Part shown: positions 58,736 to 64,000 of the stretch, one piece after another
Numbering within the stretch: position 1 is the stretch's first letter
Layout of the letters: every line of letters begins with the position of its first letter
DNA from: Balanoglossus misakiensis
Lineage: Eukaryota; Hemichordata
Direction: 5' to 3'
Assembly (NCBI GenBank): GCA_040954595.2
Contig: CM082585.2
Location: 7,068,001 to 7,132,000, forward strand
DNA: 64,000 bases
Notes under the pieces: model-generated
Database searches by the model: none
What the model saw: only the letters and a program-made list of their open reading frames with translations
What the model was told of the DNA's origin: nothing
Translations under genes and position numbers: made by a program

Positions 58736-61662
58736 ACTTTAAGTCATCCCTTATCTCATCTCAAGATTGTATGCGCCCAGGAAGATAAGAAACTGATTTG
58801 TTCGAGTTGAAGATGTCACGACCTTTGTACAAGATAGGTTACAAAAATACCCTTCACCTTTGACTCGATTCGTTCCCTCACAATATTTCCGCTGTTAATG
58901 AGAGACGCGGTGATTTTAAACGTAGTGTGAGTAATTTTCCCCATTTCAGAAACTGCCCATTTTTGAATGAATGCATAATTAACAGAAGGGAATTTCGCGT
59001 TCGCTGTATCTTTGTCTTTCTGAGTTTGCGCAGAGTTCGCCATGCATCTCAGTAATGGCCGTCCTTCTCACGACAAACTCACAAGACGATAATGTTAATC
59101 GGTTACTTGATGGAGCGAGTATTACGATTCCCGCGGACGGTTTTCGTTGCCATGGGATACTCCAGTCAAACATTGTCGCCAAGAAACTGCCAGTGAACTT
59201 CTCGAGTCTAACCTGCAAACCGTTTATGTTTTAAGACCGTGTTTTTTCACTCTTAAGCACAAACCTGAAACTTGTATAACGCGCCATGCAAAAATGAATT
59301 TTCTTTTGGGTTTCTCGATGCCTCAGTGGTGTTTGGTCAGTTGGCATTGTTTCGCCAAAATGTAGAAAGAAAATTGCAAGGAGTTGTACCGTGACCTCTG
59401 CCCGTCCATTCTTCGCGACAGTTAGTGACATTAAAGGTCAGATTGGTCAACGACTGTGATTGTCTACTCTTCCAAGATGAGTTACACTGTATAAAGGTTC
59501 CAAAAGGGAAGTATTTTGTCAAATCTTGAGATCTTAAACTCACAGAATTTTGAACAATCATCAAACGTTGCCTCAGAAACAGAATATTCTTCAGCGGTCT
59601 TATAACTCAACAAATCGGCCAGTAATCGGAATTTCGACATCTCCCCCCCTCCCCCCCCCCCAATATCACCAACAATGTAGACATTTTTCTACATCGCCGT
59701 CCGTGTTTAAATATTTGACGTCTGGCGCAACTAATGACACTTTTTATGGCTTTACAAATAACTTTTCAAAATATATTCAAAATACAAATAAGAGTACAGG
59801 CAATATATAATTCGCAGATTGAAGCGTAATCCCACAGTTTGTTGTTAAACAGTTCAGTGTTTTTTTCTCAATTTGTTCAAGAAGCAACACAATGCAGTGA
59901 CGTCAGGCATAAGTGAGTCGTCGATATGTACCGTAATGTCTGCGCTGCAGACGACTGTGGCAAAGCGAGATCGTGCAAGTGCGGCCTTGCGCCTTTGGCG
60001 CGTTGCCAGCGATAAAAACCAACGCTCGTGTCGAATCATTCAGACTCGCCTGTAAAAAAAAACCCCAGTCACATCTGATTTACATATGCCCACACATGGT
60101 CAGAAGGAGTTGTCCAATTACCCTGTGGTGGCGCTCTTTTTTGCGTGGTTACCCATTGGAAATCTGTGAGTGGCTGTATCTCCACTTTCTTTGGTAACTT
60201 TGGCCAATTTTGAATAGGTGACTGTATACCTTTACTTAAGGTGTCATGGCAACCAGAGAAATTGATTCGGATGCAGATATACAGACCATCGCATAATTCA
60301 ATGAGCTTACACTATACTCCAAAAGATCTATGTTTATTTCATTCGTACGAATCAAGTGTCTATGTCATCTACAATATTTACAATTGATTTTAAATATAAA
60401 CAACATATTTACAGTGAAGATAAAGTCATAGGAATTTTTCTACCCATTTCTGAACTAGAACTATAAAATTAGCTAATCTTCTTATCAGTTTTCAAGTATG
60501 TGTAGGCCTAAATCTATCATTTCTAGCCACGTAAAATTAATACGAAGATCATCATCATTATTAACATCGACGGATGTTTCACGTAAACCGGTCTGTGAGT
60601 GATCTAAGGGAAATCGAGTCTATTGAAACATTGACCGAGGACCGAGGGATCCCACGATAGTACATTGTGCGTTTAACACAACGATCAACCTGAAAGCGAA
60701 GGTAAACCCCCTTAACTACACTAACTACATGTATAACGAAAAAAAAACACTTTTTAAAAAGGACACCTTTAATATATCATCTTGTCTATAGATAATACAT
60801 GTACAAAAATGCTTTACACGGTATTTTTGGCCAAAGTTCCCCCCCCCCCACGTTGGTGTGTCTCATGCTCCCACTGGAAACGCGTCTTAATCATGATGAA
60901 ACATTTTTCTTCAAACTTCAAACGAATATAACTTGGGCCGGCATTAGCAGTCGAATCATCTGAAATCTGCATTCCTGAGTCTATACATATCGTAAATTAA
61001 AATAAAACTGTTTTTATGTCCGAGTCAATGAAATATTCACAGAGGGAATAAACGCTTATCTTTTACCATTTTTGAAACTACCACCTTCGGAGCACTATTA
61101 ATGAAGAGTGTGGAAAAAATTATTTTTCCCATGTTAGGCCCCCTTCTAAATAAAAGATTAAATTTTGAAAAGTAACATCCACTCTAGAGGTTGAATTCGC
61201 CTAAATTGTGTAAACGATTGTTTTAGTTATCTTTGTACGAGGCTATATTCAGCTGGTATTGTCTAAGCATAATCGTTTAGAATAACCCGTTTCCTGCATT
61301 GGCAGTCTTCTCCATTTCCCCCACCAGTTGAGTTCAATTAATGTGGTTTTTGGTTTATTTTCTGTTTAAGGCGTCCCGACAGATTCGACAGTTCGGGTGC
61401 AGTAAATTCATTACACATGAAACGTGCGTGTGAGCTCGAAAGTTCTATCATGATGAAAATTCTTCTTATGAGCTAGAGCACGGGCAATACCAATAGGACC
61501 AGTACGTGTTCTGTCGGCTTAATCCAATTCCGTCGTCTGCAAAGAAAATGAGCCGAAGCCACAGTTTTTGATGATTACTTGGATGGATTGCTCTCATACA
61601 CTACCGTGTCAACTTAAAAAATAGATTCATTTCATCTGGTTCATAGATTCATCATGAGAGAA
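58736..61662. other. Intergenic, with MITE family A copy 2
   Basis: Contains C runs (about 59641-59661, 60839-60849), the MITE at 60053-60235 and a TGACGTCA at 59898-59905. No gene recognised. Confidence 0.6.
60053..60235 (+). mobile_element. TTAA MITE, family A, copy 2
   Basis: About 180 bp aligning in opposite orientation with 51382-51520: CAGTCAC...ATTTACATATGCCC at the left, and GGTAACTTTGGCCAATTTTG, AATAGGTGACTGTATACCTT at the right. Ends are degraded, so it is older than copy 1; it carries a central segment absent from copy 1. Confidence 0.75.
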
Positions 61663-61663
61663 T

Positions 61664-61992
61664 TTATTCTGATAGCGTGAAAAATATGTAAATAATCCAA
61701 AATATGAATACTACAAAAAATAAGCACAACCAACCTTGCCACGAGTTTATTTGGTTCATATCGTCCGTGATCGAATTTTTCCAATCATCGTTTTCCTTGC
61801 GCAGCCACGTGTCATTTTTCTTTTCATACGCCACATATACCCCCTGGTCGATACTGTCAGAGAAATACTTTAAGAGCATTCCGTCTTCGCCGAGAACTTT
61901 CCTAACGTTATGTTTTTGCACTGTAAAGAGGGTAAAGAGTATCGTACCAGTATTATTATTACAAAATGAAATGATTAAACATATTCGTGTAG

Positions 61993-62034
<42 letters not shown>

Positions 62035-63467
62035 CTGGTTCGGGACTATCTATTCGACTATCTGCCGATGTGTATGTGTCTGTCTGTCTGACCGAAACGT
62101 AACGAAATGTAATTTTTAAACGTCATCATCCCCGCCAGAAAGAGTAAAGACTAAACCGTTGCTATGATACACTAACCAGTATTTGCTCTCTTCCAAAATC
62201 GTTCGACTGTTACATTGCCGGTGCATGAATGATGGATGTGATATCGAGTTGGGAGCTCAAACGAATTCAATTCATATTATTTCCTGGGGAATGGTAAAGT
62301 CACCTTTGTTGCGTCTACAACGTACGTAACTGTTTCCGTTCTTATATAGGCAGGTTATTAATCTGACTGCGGAGATTAATTCCGCACTAATTCGAGGTAG
62401 CCTTTGAACTTTGACCCAGGGTCAGGTTGCTAGGGAAGTCACGAAAAGGTGTATTCAGGAGAGCAAACACAAAACAATTAAATCTGGGCAGCGTGAGTGC
62501 TACTCGTTCTACGACCACGCAACCGTGTAACAGATATTCTTGTTACGTAAATGCAGTCATTAAATTTTCGCAGTTGCACTCTGATACTAGAATGCAACAT
62601 TATGGCATCTTGTAAATGAGATTTTAAGAACCTTATGCGTACTACTTTCAGTTGGCTGCAGTGTACTATCTAAGGTGATATCCCCTTGATTTGTGGAGGT
62701 TGCCATGGCGTCGTCATGTGTATGTCTGCAGTAATAATACTGTTGTTAGCCAGCGGCCGTATTCCCCGACCCCCCGTCTCATTTGGCAGTGTTGTCTTTG
62801 ACGTGACTGGCCACGGTGCACTGAAAGTTCTGGTCTGGCGCGCGTGGTTTACATGATGACCATCAGTTCTAGTTATGTACCCACAACTTAAAGGGGACCC
62901 TCTTCTGATGAGTATTTTAATTGGGCTTTTCCAAACAGAATGACCCCCTTCCTACCATTCCATCGTGACCATTCCCAAAACTTGTTTAAACTCGAACGGT
63001 GTTCACTTTTTAAAGATGGCCTACAACAAGTACAAGTGCTTCAAAGACGAGAGTGAACTTCAGAGGACTTGCTGAGAATACAGCTTGCCATGTGACCAGC
63101 TTTTTTACCAATAGTTTAGTCCAATTCTTGACCTTTGAACTCTGACATATTTGGCGACTCACCTTGTTTGGATGTTCCATCATTCTGCATGTTATAACAG
63201 TGGGCATGCGTTGACCTGTGTAGAGTAAACAAAAAGCTATCGTCTTCATTTGCTGACCGCCAAATTTTCGATGATGTAAGCAACATATATTATATTTTTG
63301 ACATGCAAAAGCCAAATTTGTCCGAAAAGACAGTGAACATTATTTATGTGCATTATTTATTGTGCATAAACCTACGTACCCGCTATCGCAAACATAAAGA
63401 AGTTGCTCCTCGCTACCGCTGACTAAGATAGAATGCGTTGGTGATGAATTTTCTGTTGGTTGTTCAG
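61664..63467 (-). CDS. Unrecognised gene, 3' end: three exons, probable single-pass membrane protein
   Basis: Three - strand segments with good splice signals join in phase: 63467-63380, 63215-63163, 61920-61664. The protein runs EQPTENSSPTHSILVSGSEE, LLYVCDSGSTHAHCYNMQND, then VRKVLGEDGMLLKYFSDSID, GVYVAYEKKNDTWLRKENDD, and ends with a hydrophobic stretch (WLCLFFVVFIFWIIYIFF) and a TAA that overlaps an AATAAA. Two Cys, an NDT glycosylation site and the terminal hydrophobic helix suggest an extracellular domain anchored by a C-terminal membrane span. DQGVYVA recalls an Ig-fold F strand but lacks its Cys. No family recognised; the 5' part lies beyond the window. If the last exon ended earlier at a weak GTTGGT donor, the hydrophobic tail would be intronic. 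Confidence 0.5.
61921..63162 (-). other. Intron of the unrecognised gene
   Basis: Apart from the AT microsatellite, nothing is recognised. Confidence 0.5.
61995..62032. repeat. (AT)n microsatellite
   Basis: An uninterrupted AT dinucleotide tract, in an intron of the unrecognised gene. Confidence 0.95.
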
Positions 63468-64000
63468 CTAGTAACGAAAAATACACTTGGTGAGAAAATT
63501 ACAGTTAGATAGACAGTCGGCAGATTGAATTCTGTTACAAGACCATTGGTACTTATATTCAGATAAAATACAGTAAACTGTTTACATGAAACCCTCGACT
63601 GATATAGACTCTACTCGATACAGCGCCCGCAGACATCCAATATTCGAATATCGTCACACCATTCCCTTTTTGCAACGAAACAAATTTCATTGTCGATGTT
63701 GATTTTCACTCATTTTGAATTATATTAAGTTTCAGTGCCGAAAAGCAGATTGAAATCATTGCAAGTCGTCAGGAAAGTTTTAAGCCGTAGTTGTTTTTGT
63801 GCTTTCTACAAATTTTCCTGCAATATCAATCAGAACCTGACGGGCGGAAAAGTTCATTCATTTTCGGAAATCAACTCTTGCCAGAAATTACGGATTTTAG
63901 GTCTTTGAAAGGAATATATCATATTTCGCATTCAAGGCACGTATGATCCTGCTTTTGTCGGTATGCATAGAGAACAGCAGCCGTTCATTCATTATGCCGA

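Noticed and set aside
63380-63467. Ig domain call for the orphan gene
   Set aside because: Only a DQGVYVA resemblance, without the F-strand Cys or a Trp in place; not enough to name a fold.

Overview
The window is animal genomic DNA: AT-rich, with long introns (up to about 9.5 kb) bounded by consensus GT/AG splice sites, microsatellites and small hairpin transposons. Four genes can be supported. The proteins are clearly bilaterian. The intron size, the abundance of TACATGTA and TACCGGTA words and the small TTAA-ended elements suggest a marine invertebrate (hemichordate, amphioxus, echinoderm or lophotrochozoan). The species is a guess; the gene calls do not depend on it.

Left half (about 0.3-37 kb, + strand): one large gene orthologous to the vertebrate IQCJ-SCHIP1 read-through gene. 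Eleven coding exons join with no frame conflict into a 651-residue protein. It has an N-terminal IQ motif, a second IQ motif like that of IQCJ, a long acidic/Ser-rich middle, and the conserved SCHIP1 domain with a C-terminal coiled coil. Skipping the penultimate 94-nt exon moves the last exon into a second open frame rich in Ser and Pro, a possible dual-coding terminal exon.

Middle (41.7-45.3 kb, - strand): a tetraspanin with its whole coding sequence in one exon, probably preceded by a 5'UTR exon about 2.5 kb upstream. It is convergent with the IQCJ-SCHIP1 gene.

Right half (46.7-58.7 kb, - strand): a complete ABCC-type ABC exporter, closest to ABCC5/MRP5. Its 24 coding exons splice in frame into 1398 residues with both nucleotide-binding domains intact in layout. 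A non-coding first exon is proposed near 58.6 kb. One intron holds a cluster of four inverted CCAAT boxes and a + strand splice donor, possibly an antisense promoter.

Far right (61.6-63.5 kb, - strand): the 3' end of an unrecognised gene, three in-phase exons ending in a probable transmembrane helix.

The rest is intronic or intergenic sequence. It contains two small TTAA-ended inverted-repeat families with two copies each in the window, a compound hairpin element, a tRNA-like SINE fragment, a CTCF-like site and several simple repeats. No bacterial, CRISPR, viral or toxin feature was seen. I found no clearly new multi-gene system; the most novel candidates are the dual-coding terminal exon and the orphan membrane-protein gene.
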